Shown piece by piece: positions 6,845 through 15,272 of a DNA stretch of 41,355 nt; the first letter of the stretch is position 1; each line of letters opens with the position of its first letter. The DNA is taken from NCBI GenBank assembly GCA_021810205.1, contig JAJZJC010000024.1:1-41355 (forward strand). The letters run 5' to 3'. Below the pieces are notes generated by a model. It was not told the DNA's origin. It saw only the letters and a list, made by a program, of their open reading frames with translations, and ran no database searches. Origin of the DNA: Actinomycetes bacterium. GTDB lineage: Bacteria > Actinomycetota > Acidimicrobiia > Acidimicrobiales > RAAP-2. The position numbers and the translations under genes are program-made.

Positions 6845-8860
6845 GCGCGGACCGTCGCCACAGCGCTGGCTGTCGGGGAAGCAACGCGGGGGATCCACAT
6901 CCGACAGGTCGATCTTCGCCGCGCTCACCGGGCTCGCGAGCAGGTACCCCTGAATCACGTCGCATCCCAGGCGGCGAACGACGTCGAGCTCGTCGAGCGT
7001 CTCGACCCCCTCGGCCACGACCTCGAGCCCGAGATCGTGGGCCAGTCGCACGACGGCGTGCATGATCCGAGTGTCACCGTGCGCAGCAACGTCCTCGATG
7101 AAGCTGCGGTCCACCTTGAGCTGGTCGACCGGCAGGCGACGCAGGTAGGCGAGCGAGGAGTACCCGGTGCCGAAGTCGTCGATCGACAGCTGAACGCCGA
7201 GCCCCTTGAGCTCGTTCAGCGCCTCTTCGTGCGCGGCGTCTTCAGCGAGCAGGATCGTCTCGGTGATCTCGAGCGTGAGCCGGTCCGGCGGCATCGCCGT
7301 CCGGTCGAGGACACGAGCCACACGACGGGGGAACTCCCGGTCGTCGAGCTGGCGGACCGACACGTTGACCGCCATCCGGGGGGTGCGGCCGCCAGGCTGC
7401 GTCCACGCCACAGCCTGGCGGCAGGCCTCCTCGAGCACCCAGTCGCCAATGGGGACCATCAAGCCGGACTTCTCGGCAAGTGGGACGAAGTCGAGCGGCA
7501 GAATCCTGCCGTGCTCGGGGTGCTCCCAACGCAAGAGCGCTTCGAACCCGGCGGCCGCACCGCTGCGGGAGTCGTAGACCGCCTGGTAGTCGAGGCAGAA
7601 CTCCTGATGCTCGAGCGCCCGATGCATCCCGCTCGCGGTGGCGAAGTGGATCGGCTGCGGCTCCTCGTCGAGCTCGACCACTGCCACGCGGTCCCGTCCC
7701 GCCCGCTTGGCGATGTACATGGCGCCATCGGCTCGGGCCAGGACCTCGTCCGATCGGTGGCCGGGCAGCGTGACGAGGGCAGCGCCGACGCTCGCCGTGA
7801 CCCTCAACTGCTCTTCTTGCACGCTGATCGGATTGGCGATCACCGCGCGCAAGTGCTCGGCACGTCGCTCCACCTCGGTGCGCGACGTCGTCAGGTTCTC
7901 CAAGAGCAGGAGGAACTCGTCACCACCGAGCCGGGCGGCGACGTCCCCAGGTCGGACGTTGGACTCGAGCCTGGCAGCGATCTCCACCAGGACGGCGTCG
8001 CCCACGGCGTGACCGTAGACATCGTTGACGACCTTGAAGTCGTCGACGTCGACGAACATCAAGACCAACGTTGCGCCGCTGCGCGCCTGGCGGGCCAAGG
8101 CGCGGTCGAGGTGGTCGGTGAGGACGGTCCGATTGGCCAGCCCGGTCAGTGCGTCCTCGAGGGCAAGCTCAGCCAGACGGCGATGCATCGACTCGAGCTC
8201 GGCGTCGAAGCGCGTCGCCATGTCGACGAGGCTGGTATGGCTGGTCCGCATCACCATGTCACGGGCTTCGGCAACGAGCGAAGCAGGCGTGCCCAGTCGC
8301 GCGCCCTCCTGGGCGAGCACCGCCCAAGTGCCCTCGCACCACCAGAAGTTCAGCTTGGTCAGCATGGCCACCGACAGGCCGAACCGCACCGATGTCGCAG
8401 GAGAGCCATCGTCGCTATCGCCACCGCTCGGACCTGTGCTACCGCCTGCCACAGGCTGGGCGAGGCGCCGGTGCAAGGCAAGGGAAGCCGACGGTGCCGC
8501 CGTCGCGATGCGGCTGCGCTGCCGGGCGGCAAGGTCGCCGAGTGAGGCGATCTCCGAGCGCACGGCGGCGTCCGGCGACGCACCGGTCTCGAGCCATCGG
8601 GCGATGGCCCGAGTGGCGAGGGAGATCACGGCCCACATGGGTTCGGCGGCGACCTCGCGGTGCGCGATCGGTTCCCCCGTGATGAGGTAGATCTCGGAGA
8701 GGTACTTGCGCTGGCAGAAGTGGACGATGTCGCCGTCTCGATCGATCAGCGTTCGTCCGAGTGCCCGGCGGGCACCGTCGAGCGCATCCGCACCGTCGGT
8801 GCCACCGGCGTGGCTCCCGGGAGCCGGTTCTGCCGGCCGGCTCGGCGGAGCACCTTTCAC
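6833..8860 (-). CDS. GGDEF-EAL domain protein (cyclic-di-GMP turnover)
   Basis: A 675-residue cytoplasmic protein. Residues 1-230 are a helical N-terminal region of unknown family with no membrane segment. The GGDEF domain (about 232-395) has an intact LGGDEF motif (312-316) and an inhibitory I-site RPGD at 303-306, five residues upstream. The EAL domain (about 412-650) has EALLRW (440-445), TLEITET, DDFGTGYSS (561-569) and VAEGVET (615-621), so both cyclase and phosphodiesterase sites look competent. Start GTG 8860 has GATGGT 6 nt upstream, in line with leaderless initiation. It is convergent with the IclR gene and divergent from acs. Confidence 0.92.
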   Translation of the reverse strand: MKGAPPSRPAEPAPGSHAGGTDGADALDGARRALGRTLIDRDGDIVHFCQRKYLSEIYLITGEPIAHREVAAEPMWAVISLATRAIARWLETGASPDAAVRSEIASLGDLAARQRSRIATAAPSASLALHRRLAQPVAGGSTGPSGGDSDDGSPATSVRFGLSVAMLTKLNFWWCEGTWAVLAQEGARLGTPASLVAEARDMVMRTSHTSLVDMATRFDAELESMHRRLAELALEDALTGLANRTVLTDHLDRALARQARSGATLVLMFVDVDDFKVVNDVYGHAVGDAVLVEIAARLESNVRPGDVAARLGGDEFLLLLENLTTSRTEVERRAEHLRAVIANPISVQEEQLRVTASVGAALVTLPGHRSDEVLARADGAMYIAKRAGRDRVAVVELDEEPQPIHFATASGMHRALEHQEFCLDYQAVYDSRSGAAAGFEALLRWEHPEHGRILPLDFVPLAEKSGLMVPIGDWVLEEACRQAVAWTQPGGRTPRMAVNVSVRQLDDREFPRRVARVLDRTAMPPDRLTLEITETILLAEDAAHEEALNELKGLGVQLSIDDFGTGYSSLAYLRRLPVDQLKVDRSFIEDVAAHGDTRIMHAVVRLAHDLGLEVVAEGVETLDELDVVRRLGCDVIQGYLLASPVSAAKIDLSDVDPPRCFPDSQRCGDGPRSAD

Positions 8861-8923
8861 AACTCAACCATCGGCGGCCGCCCGCGATGTCTTGAGGTCG
8901 GGCTCCATCGAACCGGCGAGCGG

Positions 8924-8981
8924 CGAGATCCGTGGCATTGCACCAACAGTGACGAGATCCATGGCATTGCACCAACAGTGT
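8924..8981 (+). repeat. 29-bp direct repeat upstream of acs
   Basis: Two copies (8924-8952, 8953-8981) that differ at two positions. The shared core is TGGCATTGCACCAACAGTG. They lie 40-95 bp upstream of the TATAAAT box, a position that would suit binding sites for a regulator of acs or of the divergent GGDEF-EAL gene. Confidence 0.75.
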
Positions 8982-9018
8982 TGCGCCAAGGGAGCCCGTG
9001 GCGTTGGGATGCCCGTGG

Positions 9019-9107
9019 TATAAATCCCCGGAAGGAGGTGCACGACGCCCGAAGTCGCCCTTGCTGCGTGGCTCCACGAGAGCCGACGCGTCGCACCTCC
9101 ACCGGGG
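9019..9107 (+). promoter_or_regulatory. acs promoter (-10 TATAAAT) and long leader hairpin covering the ribosome site
   Basis: TATAAAT at 9019-9025 is a good -10 box; no clear -35 is seen. The expected transcript starts with a long stem. CCCCGG (9026-9031) pairs with CCGGGG (9102-9107), GGAGGTGC (9034-9041) with GCACCTCC (9093-9100), and GACG (9044-9047) with CGTC (9089-9092). That gives 18 pairs with small internal loops. The loop (9048-9088) can form a small hairpin, GGCTC/GAGCC. The GGGG at 9104-9107 is the only SD-like sequence for ATG 9114 and is closed in the stem. No known riboswitch class was recognised. Confidence 0.6.
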
Positions 9108-9113
9108 CTGTCC

Positions 9114-11018
9114 ATGACAGCGAACGCGCAGCCCGAGGTGTACGAGGAAGCGGCTCGTGATCGGCTCGCCTTCTGGGAGAAGATGGCCCGGCGCCTCGAA
9201 TGGGCGCAGCAGTGGGACACCGTCTTGGAGTGGGAGCTGCCCTACGCCAAGTGGTTCGTGGGCGGGAAGCTGAACGCGTCGGTCAACTGCGTGGACCGGC
9301 ACGTGGCGGCCGGCCGAGGCGACAAGGTCGCCTTCCACTGGATCGGCGACGGCGAGCGGGACCGGCGGGACGTGACCTACGCCGACCTCCACCGCCAGGT
9401 GTGCCAGGCGGCCAACGCCCTGCTGGATCTCGGCGTCCAAGCCGGGGACCAGATCGCCATCTACATGCCGATGATCCCAGAGACGGTCGTCGCCATGCTG
9501 GCCTGCGCCCGGATCGGGGCACCCCACACCGTGGTGTTCTGCGGGTTCTCGGCCGAGGCGCTCCGGAGCCGGATCCTCGACTGCGGCTGTCGCGTGGTGA
9601 TCACCGTCGATGGGCAGTTCCGTCGTGGGTCCTCGGCACCGGTGAAGCCCATCGTGGACGACGCGCTGACGGCGTGCCCGGACGTCCGCCGAGTGCTGGT
9701 GGTCCGGAGGACCGGAAACGATGTGGCTTGGACGGCGGGTCGAGACCGCTGGTGGCACGAGGTGGTCGACGAGCAGTCCGTGCAGCACGAGGCGCAGGCC
9801 TTCGACGCCGAGCACCCGCTGTACATCATGTACACGAGCGGCACGACGGCCAAGCCCAAGGGCATCCTGCACACGACGGGTGGCTACCTCACCCACGTCA
9901 GCGCTACCCATCATTACGTCTTCGACCTGAAACCGGAGACCGACGTGTACTGGTGCGCGGCCGACATCGCATGGGTCACGGGCCACAGCTACATCGTCTA
10001 CGGGCCGCTGGCCAATGGCGCCACCTCGATCCTGTACGAAGGGACGCCCCATCCCGGCGACAAGGACCGGTGGTGGAAGCTGATCGAGCACCACAAGGTG
10101 ACCATCCTCTACACCGCGCCGACCACCATCCGCACGCTGATGAAGTGGGGTGCCGAAGAGCTGGAGCCCTACGACCTGTCGAGCCTCCGGATACTGGGCT
10201 CCGTCGGTGAGCCGATCAATCCTGAAGCGTGGATCTGGTATCACACCCATGTCGGTGGCAGCCGGGCACCTGTGGTCGACACGTGGTGGCAGACGGAGAC
10301 CGGTGGCATCATGATCACGCCGCTCCCCGGCATCAGCGAGGCCAAGCCGGGCGCCGCCATGCAGTCGTTCCCGGGTGTCTCAGCCGACGTCGTGGACAAT
10401 GAAGGGAAGCCCGTCCCCAACGGGAGTGGCGGCTTCCTGGTCCTCACCGAACCGTGGCCGGGCATGCTGCGCGGCATCTGGGGCGACGATCAGCAGTACC
10501 GCGACACCTACTGGTCCCGGTTCAAGGGCGCGTACTTCGCCGGTGACGGCGCCAAGAAGGACGAGGACGGCGACCTGTGGCTCCTCGGGCGGGTCGACGA
10601 CGTCATGAACGTCTCGGGGCACCGCATCTCGACGACCGAGATCGAGCACGCTCTCGTCGGCCACCCGAGCGTGGCCGAGGCGGCGGTGGTGGGGGCCAGC
10701 GACGCCACCACTGGGCAGGCCATCGTGGCGTTCGTCACGGTTCGCAGCCACGTTGCCGACGAGGTGGCCAACGGTGAGCGGTTCGCAGAAGAGCTGCGCA
10801 ACCACGTCGCCGCGGTCATCGGGCCGATCGCCAAGCCGCGCCAGGTCATCATCACGCCCGAGCTGCCCAAGACCCGCAGCGGCAAGATCATGCGCCGCCT
10901 GCTGCGTGACATCGCCGACGGCCGGGAATTGGGCGACGTGACCACCCTCCTCGACGCGACAGTCACCGACTTGATCCGAGAGCGCATGGCCGATCGGGCC
11001 GAAGAGCGCGAAGGCTAG
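9114..11018 (+). CDS. acs: Acetyl-CoA synthetase (AMP-forming)
   Basis: A 634-residue acyl-adenylate enzyme that makes acetyl-CoA from acetate, ATP and CoA through acetyl-AMP. It has the N-terminal Acs block (FWEKMARRLEWAQQWDTV; AKWFVGGKLN), the phosphate loop YTSGTTAKPKG from about 240, TWWQTETGG (390-398), the hinge/GHRIS region GRVDDVMNVSGHRISTTEIE and the catalytic lysine in KTRSGKIMRR (K591), which is the usual site of regulatory acetylation. Length and order match Acs. ATG 9114 fits the family N-terminus. Propionyl-CoA synthetase is an alternative substrate class. The preceding structured leader suggests translational control. Confidence 0.93.
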   Translation: MTANAQPEVYEEAARDRLAFWEKMARRLEWAQQWDTVLEWELPYAKWFVGGKLNASVNCVDRHVAAGRGDKVAFHWIGDGERDRRDVTYADLHRQVCQAANALLDLGVQAGDQIAIYMPMIPETVVAMLACARIGAPHTVVFCGFSAEALRSRILDCGCRVVITVDGQFRRGSSAPVKPIVDDALTACPDVRRVLVVRRTGNDVAWTAGRDRWWHEVVDEQSVQHEAQAFDAEHPLYIMYTSGTTAKPKGILHTTGGYLTHVSATHHYVFDLKPETDVYWCAADIAWVTGHSYIVYGPLANGATSILYEGTPHPGDKDRWWKLIEHHKVTILYTAPTTIRTLMKWGAEELEPYDLSSLRILGSVGEPINPEAWIWYHTHVGGSRAPVVDTWWQTETGGIMITPLPGISEAKPGAAMQSFPGVSADVVDNEGKPVPNGSGGFLVLTEPWPGMLRGIWGDDQQYRDTYWSRFKGAYFAGDGAKKDEDGDLWLLGRVDDVMNVSGHRISTTEIEHALVGHPSVAEAAVVGASDATTGQAIVAFVTVRSHVADEVANGERFAEELRNHVAAVIGPIAKPRQVIITPELPKTRSGKIMRRLLRDIADGRELGDVTTLLDATVTDLIRERMADRAEEREG

Positions 11019-11037
11019 CTCCACTCGTTCACGAGAA

Positions 11038-11109
11038 CTGGTGGCGACTCCTGGAGGAGCGCTGGTGGCGACTCCTGGAGGTGCGCCGGTGGCGACTCCT
11101 GAAGGAGCG
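11038..11109 (+). repeat. 24-bp tandem repeat, 3 copies, just downstream of acs
   Basis: Units begin at 11038, 11062 and 11086, with core GGTGGCGACTCCTG followed by a GGAGG- or GAAGG-like end. The array begins 20 bp after the acs stop and ends 14 bp before the stop of the convergent MFS gene. It does not code and has no clear terminator hairpin. Confidence 0.85.
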
Positions 11110-11123
11110 ACGGCGCCCTTTGC

Positions 11124-12560
11124 CTAGCCGGTCCGATCTCCTTCGCCGGTCACGCTCGGTACCGACGGCGTGGCGGGCTTCTCCTGCGGCTCCGTCGGCG
11201 AAGGGTCCTCCGCGTCGTCGCCGACGGCCATCGCGACGCCTGCCGCCACCTCCGCATCCTCGTCGGCCTGCTCGGGCGGCAGGTGCTCGGCATGTGCGGC
11301 GACGGGAGCTTCCAGCGGCCGCGGCGGCCTGAGCGTGAAGAGCAGCACGTAGAGGATGGCGTTGGCCACCTGGAAGACCGCAGCGAGCTCGAAGGGCGCC
11401 GCGAGCCCGACGTCGTCGAAGAGGTACCCGGCCGCCGCTTGACTGCCGGCCATCGTCGCCTGGGCCGGCAGCGTCGAGAGAGCGGCGACGCTTGCCCGTT
11501 CCTCGTGGTGAGCCATGTCCTGGGTGAACGACTGGCGCAGTGGCAGGCCGACGCGCTGGACCATCATCCGCACGAAGTACACCGCCCCGGCGATCCAGAA
11601 GGTGGGGGCGAGGACCATGGGGACGAGCAACACGCCGCCCACGGCCCGCACGATGGCGATGGCCCTGACCGTGCCGAACCGACGGGCGACCCGAGCCGCG
11701 GCGAGAGTCGGCGCGAGGGACCCGAGGTTGACGAACGCAAAGAGGATGCCGATGGTCCCGGGGCTGACCCCGTAACGGCGGTACAGCCAGTAGCTCACGA
11801 ACGGCCCGAAAAGCCCGATGCCCACCCCGTTGGTGGCGTTCGTGACCCAGAACCGCCACAGGGAGGGCCATGAGCGCCGGGGCCACTGGAACCTCCGCGG
11901 ACGCGCGCCCTCGGGCGCTGCGCGCCGCGATGGCTCGCGCACGAGCAAGGCGAGCAGCCCCGCGAGCACCGCGAGCCCAGCGGCGAGGAGGAAGGCGGGA
12001 CGGTACGCAGCGGTTGCCTGCGCGGGCGTCATGTGCGCGGAGGTGCTGACGACCGAGACAAGGAGGCCCCCGACGAGCGCACCGAGCGTGGCGGCGAACG
12101 CGATCCGGCCGAACGCCGCCGCCCGTCGGTTCCCTCTCACGCTATCGGCCACGATCGCTGCCTCTGCCGGTTGGTAGGGCCCGACGTTGCCGGCACCCGC
12201 CCCTGATCCACGGCCGAACGAGCCGAGGGCGGCCGCGACGAACAGCACGGCGGTGACCCGCACCTCGGCGTAGGCGACCGCGGCACCGGCGGCGAGCAGT
12301 GGCACCACCACGAGGAAGGGTTTCCGTCCGAGCCGATCGGCGAGCAGACCGATCGCGGTGCTCATCAGCGCGGAGACGGCGGTCACGCCCACGAAGAGCA
12401 CCCCGATCTCGATGGCGGAAAAGCCGATGTCCGCAAGGTAGAGGGCCGTGACGACCGCCGCGATCGCCCGACCGACGCTCATCGCGGCGCGCGCGGCGAG
12501 GACGACCTTCAGGTTCCGGTCCGCCCACTCGGGGACGATGGCTTTCCAGATCCGACGCAC
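11124..12560 (-). CDS. Major facilitator superfamily transporter
   Basis: A 478-residue protein with about twelve membrane helices in two halves. The MFS loop 2-3 signature appears as GLLADRLGRKPFLVV. The second half starts near PSLWRFWVTNATNGVGIG. It ends in a 50-residue acidic, Pro-rich cytoplasmic tail. GTG 12560 was chosen because the protein before it is not membrane-like and would overlap the divergent hydrolase gene. The family suggests a proton-driven exporter of small molecules; the substrate is unknown. It is convergent with acs across the 24-bp repeat array. Confidence 0.85.
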   Translation of the reverse strand: MRRIWKAIVPEWADRNLKVVLAARAAMSVGRAIAAVVTALYLADIGFSAIEIGVLFVGVTAVSALMSTAIGLLADRLGRKPFLVVVPLLAAGAAVAYAEVRVTAVLFVAAALGSFGRGSGAGAGNVGPYQPAEAAIVADSVRGNRRAAAFGRIAFAATLGALVGGLLVSVVSTSAHMTPAQATAAYRPAFLLAAGLAVLAGLLALLVREPSRRAAPEGARPRRFQWPRRSWPSLWRFWVTNATNGVGIGLFGPFVSYWLYRRYGVSPGTIGILFAFVNLGSLAPTLAAARVARRFGTVRAIAIVRAVGGVLLVPMVLAPTFWIAGAVYFVRMMVQRVGLPLRQSFTQDMAHHEERASVAALSTLPAQATMAGSQAAAGYLFDDVGLAAPFELAAVFQVANAILYVLLFTLRPPRPLEAPVAAHAEHLPPEQADEDAEVAAGVAMAVGDDAEDPSPTEPQEKPATPSVPSVTGEGDRTG

Positions 12561-12675
12561 GGGTACCCGTTGTAGCCTCAATGGCACCGGTGGTGGCGAG
12601 CCTTCTGCAACCTGGCGCGTAATCTGGCATGCGCTCGCTGCACTTTCGAGAACCGGCACGACGAAGGGAGTCGCC

Positions 12676-13419
12676 ATGACCCGACGCGCGGTGGAGATCC
12701 AGACCGCGGACGGCACCTGCCCCGCCTCGCTCAGCATTCCGGCCGGCAATGGTCCTTGGCCTGCGGTGATCATGTACCCCGACGCCGCGGGAATGCGCGA
12801 CGTCGCGCGCGAGATGGGCGAGCGGCTCTCGAGCCTGGGCTACGTCGTCTTGGTTCCCGACTTCTACTACCGCAACGGGCACTACGACCCGATCGACATG
12901 CGCACCGCCTTCTCCACACCCTCGACGGCCGAGAAGGTCATGGGGATGATGCAGGGCTACACCGTCGAGATGGTGGTCCGTGACGCCAACACCTTCGTCG
13001 ACTACCTCGAGTCACTGCCCGAGACGAAGCAGGGCAGGATCGGCACCACGGGCTACTGCTTCGGTGGCCGGCTCTCGTTGATCACCGCGGCCAACCTGGG
13101 TGGGCGCATCGCAGCGGCCGCCTCCTTCCATGGCGCGAACCTTGCCAACCCCGAGGACCCCGACAGCCCCCACCACAAAGCCAGGACAATTGCAGCCGCC
13201 ATCTACGTGGCTGGTGCCACCGAGGACCAGACGTTCCCAGAGGAGCAGAAGAACCTGCTCGAACGCAGTCTCAGCGATGCCAGCGTCGCCCATACCATCG
13301 AGACCTATCCGGCCCACCACGGTTTCGCCGTGCCTGACCACGGGAGCTACGACGAAGCCGCCGCCACGCGTCATTGGCAGGCGACCGAGCAGTTCTTCGC
13401 GTCGACGCTCGGCTCCTGA
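12676..13419 (+). CDS. Dienelactone hydrolase family protein
   Basis: A 247-residue alpha/beta hydrolase. The nucleophile is Cys, C128 in GTTGYCFGGRLSL (GxCxGG), with D184 (GATEDQTF) and H214 or H215 (YPAHHGFAVPD) completing the triad, as in dienelactone hydrolases of chlorocatechol and catechol breakdown. GAAGGGAG precedes ATG 12676 at good spacing. Many members of the family act on other esters, so the substrate is not certain. It is divergent from the MFS transporter with a 115-bp gap, in which no clear operator was seen. Confidence 0.88.
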   Translation: MTRRAVEIQTADGTCPASLSIPAGNGPWPAVIMYPDAAGMRDVAREMGERLSSLGYVVLVPDFYYRNGHYDPIDMRTAFSTPSTAEKVMGMMQGYTVEMVVRDANTFVDYLESLPETKQGRIGTTGYCFGGRLSLITAANLGGRIAAAASFHGANLANPEDPDSPHHKARTIAAAIYVAGATEDQTFPEEQKNLLERSLSDASVAHTIETYPAHHGFAVPDHGSYDEAAATRHWQATEQFFASTLGS

Positions 13420-13433
13420 AGGGTTGTCGCGGC

Positions 13434-13533
13434 GCGGCCGGGGACCACTCGGTGCGGCCGGGGACCACTCAGTGCGGCCGGGGACCACTCGGTGCGGCCG
13501 GGGACCACTCAGTGCGGCCGGGGACCACTCAGT
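13434..13533 (+). repeat. 20-bp tandem repeat, 5 copies, spanning the arsC stop codon
   Basis: Five contiguous copies of GCGGCCGGGGACCACTCRGT (R is G or A) run from 13434 to 13533. The arsC stop (TGA on the minus strand, 13529-13531) lies in the copy nearest arsC, and TGA recurs in the copies that have A at the variable base. The array fills the gap between the two convergent genes. There are no spacers, so it is not a CRISPR array. Confidence 0.95.
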
Positions 13534-13960
13534 GCGCTGTGTTCGCTGTGTTCTCGATGCCCATCCGAGCGAGCAGGCCTCGCACGCGCCGCTCGATCTC
13601 GTCGCGGATCGGGCGCACGTCGACGAGGGACTTGCCTGCGGGGTCCTCGACCTCCCAGTCTTCGTAACGCACGCCTGGTACGACAGGGCAGGACTCACCG
13701 CAGCCCATCGTGATCACGACGTCTGCAGCGCCCAGCATCTCGGGCGTCCATGCCGCGGGCGACTGCGCGGAGATGTCGATCCCCACCTCTGCCATCGCGC
13801 CAACCGCCGCCGCGTGCAGCCCCAATGCCGGCTGGGAGCCGCCGGACACGCCGACGGCGCGCCCGCCGGCCAGGTGCGTGAACCACCCGAGCGCCATCTG
13901 GGACCGCCCGGCATTGTGCGTACAAAGGAAGACCACCGTGGGCACGCCGTCCGACTGCAT
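13529..13960 (-). CDS. arsC: Arsenate reductase (LMW protein-tyrosine-phosphatase fold)
   Basis: A 143-residue protein (from ATG 13960) of the low-molecular-weight phosphatase family. The P-loop is FLCTHNAGRSQMA with catalytic C13; a second reactive region is GCGESCPVVPG. This is the thiol-coupled arsenate reductase type that turns arsenate into arsenite in the cytosol. The alternative ATG 14017 would add a poorly conserved 19-residue stretch. It is divergent from arsR across a double operator, which supports an arsenic role. A phosphotyrosine phosphatase is the main alternative. The last codons and stop are part of a five-copy tandem repeat. Confidence 0.85.
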   Translation of the reverse strand: MQSDGVPTVVFLCTHNAGRSQMALGWFTHLAGGRAVGVSGGSQPALGLHAAAVGAMAEVGIDISAQSPAAWTPEMLGAADVVITMGCGESCPVVPGVRYEDWEVEDPAGKSLVDVRPIRDEIERRVRGLLARMGIENTANTAH

Positions 13961-14053
13961 CGCTCCGTCCACCTCCGGCTCCGCACAACCGTCGACCGCG
14001 GACGACTCGGTGCCCATCGGCGAGGGTCGTCCCGGCACTATGATCGATGCTGA

Positions 14054-14082
14054 TCGATGCATCGACCGTAGACGATGCATCG
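14054..14082. promoter_or_regulatory. Probable ArsR operator: two CGATGCATCG palindromes
   Basis: TCGATGCATCGA (14054-14065) and CGATGCATCG (14073-14082) are perfect dyads with centres 18 bp apart. They lie between the divergent arsC and arsR genes, next to the arsR ribosome site. An extra half site, GATCGATGC, precedes them (14042-14050). Binding by ArsR is inferred from position. Confidence 0.65.
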
Positions 14083-14105
14083 CAATCAGTCAATGGGAGG
14101 AACGC

Positions 14106-14456
14106 ATGGCTGAGCGCGCCGCCACCGTCGGGGTCACTGCGTTGGCCGAGTGCTGCCCGTCCATCCTTGCCGCGCCGCTCGCGGTCGGCGAGGCGGGGGA
14201 GCTCGCTCGGGCGTTCGCGGCACTGAGCGATCCCGTGCGGCTCCGCATGCTCTCGATGCTCGCTGCGGCGCCGTCGGGCGAGGTCTGCGTCTGCGACTTC
14301 GTGGCGCCCCTCGGCAAGGCCCAGCCGACGGTCTCTCACCACCTGAAGGTGCTGGGCGACGCGGGGCTGATCCACGGTGAGCGTCGTGGGAAGTGGGTGT
14401 GGTACTCCCTCGACCGCGCGCGACTCACGAGCCTGCGGGACGCGCTCAGCGCATGA
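14106..14456 (+). CDS. arsR: ArsR/SmtB-family arsenic-responsive repressor
   Basis: A 116-residue winged-helix repressor (LSDPVRLRMLSMLAA; QPTVSHHLKVLGDAGL). Likely As(III) ligands are the pair C16-C17 in LAECCPS and C61/C63 in VCVCDF. An N-terminal CC pair plus a helix Cys is the arrangement known from the Corynebacterium ArsR type. GGGAGG precedes ATG 14106. It should release the operator between it and arsC when arsenite binds. It overlaps the next gene by 4 bp (ATGA). Confidence 0.92.
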   Translation: MAERAATVGVTALAECCPSILAAPLAVGEAGELARAFAALSDPVRLRMLSMLAAAPSGEVCVCDFVAPLGKAQPTVSHHLKVLGDAGLIHGERRGKWVWYSLDRARLTSLRDALSA

Positions 14457-15256
14457 TCGACGGACGCCGCTCGCGCTTGGACGAGGCGAACGCTCGATGG
14501 CGCGAGATGCTCGCGCACTGGGCGATCCCCGAGGAGATCCAGCACGCCGCACCGGCGTCGCCCCACTTCTTCGATCCCGCCGTCTTCGCCAAGGCGGCAG
14601 ACGATGCCCTCGAGCGGTCCGCCGACTCCCCCTCCGACGAGGCAGCCAGGGCATCGTTGCCACGTTGCGGTGCGATCTTGGACGTCGGCTGTGGGGCAGG
14701 GGCCGCGAGCCTTCGGCTCCGCCCGCACCGGCTGACCGGCATCGACCCCAACCAGGCGCTGCTCGACGAGCTCGTCCGCCGTGCCCGTCGTCTGGAGATC
14801 GAGACGTCGACGGTGCAAGGGCTCTGGCCCGACGATGCCGACCATTGCCCGGTGGCGGATGTCATCGTCTGCCATCACGTGCTCTACAACGTCGCGGACC
14901 TCGCCGCGTTCGCCACGGCGCTCGACGCGCACGCACGGGAGCGGATCGTCGTCGAGGCGACCACGGTGCATCCGCTCTCGTGGACCGCGCCATACTGGCG
15001 AGAGCTGCACGGCCTCGTGCGACCGGATCGCCCGACCGTCGACGATGCGCTCGCCGTCCTGGAGACCTCGAACCGCCGGGTGCACATCGAGCGATGGGTG
15101 CGCCGCTACCCGCCGGTGGACGCAGCAGACCCCATGGCCGTCGCACGCCTGGCGCGGCGGCTCTGCCTGCCCGATGCGCGCCACGACGAGCTGCGCACGC
15201 TGCTCAACCGGTTCCCCGTTCCCACCGAGCGCGAGGTCGCGACGCTTTGGTGGTGA
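14453..15256 (+). CDS. Class I SAM-dependent methyltransferase, translationally coupled to arsR
   Basis: A 267-residue protein with a class I SAM-binding motif, ILDVGCGAGAASLRL (76-90), an acidic residue after beta-2 (TGIDPNQ) and CHHVLYNV at motif post-I. It starts at ATG 14453, inside the arsR stop (ATGA), so it should be made together with the repressor. This position suggests an arsenic role, but the Cys pattern expected of ArsM arsenite methyltransferases is not evident, and no arsenite efflux gene is nearby. Specificity is unknown. Confidence 0.82.
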   Translation: MIDGRRSRLDEANARWREMLAHWAIPEEIQHAAPASPHFFDPAVFAKAADDALERSADSPSDEAARASLPRCGAILDVGCGAGAASLRLRPHRLTGIDPNQALLDELVRRARRLEIETSTVQGLWPDDADHCPVADVIVCHHVLYNVADLAAFATALDAHARERIVVEATTVHPLSWTAPYWRELHGLVRPDRPTVDDALAVLETSNRRVHIERWVRRYPPVDAADPMAVARLARRLCLPDARHDELRTLLNRFPVPTEREVATLWW

Positions 15257-15272
15257 GGCGGGGCGCAGCGCC

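Noticed and set aside
13434-13533. Possible CRISPR array (five regular 20-bp repeats)
   Set aside because: The copies are head to tail with no spacers and no cas genes nearby.
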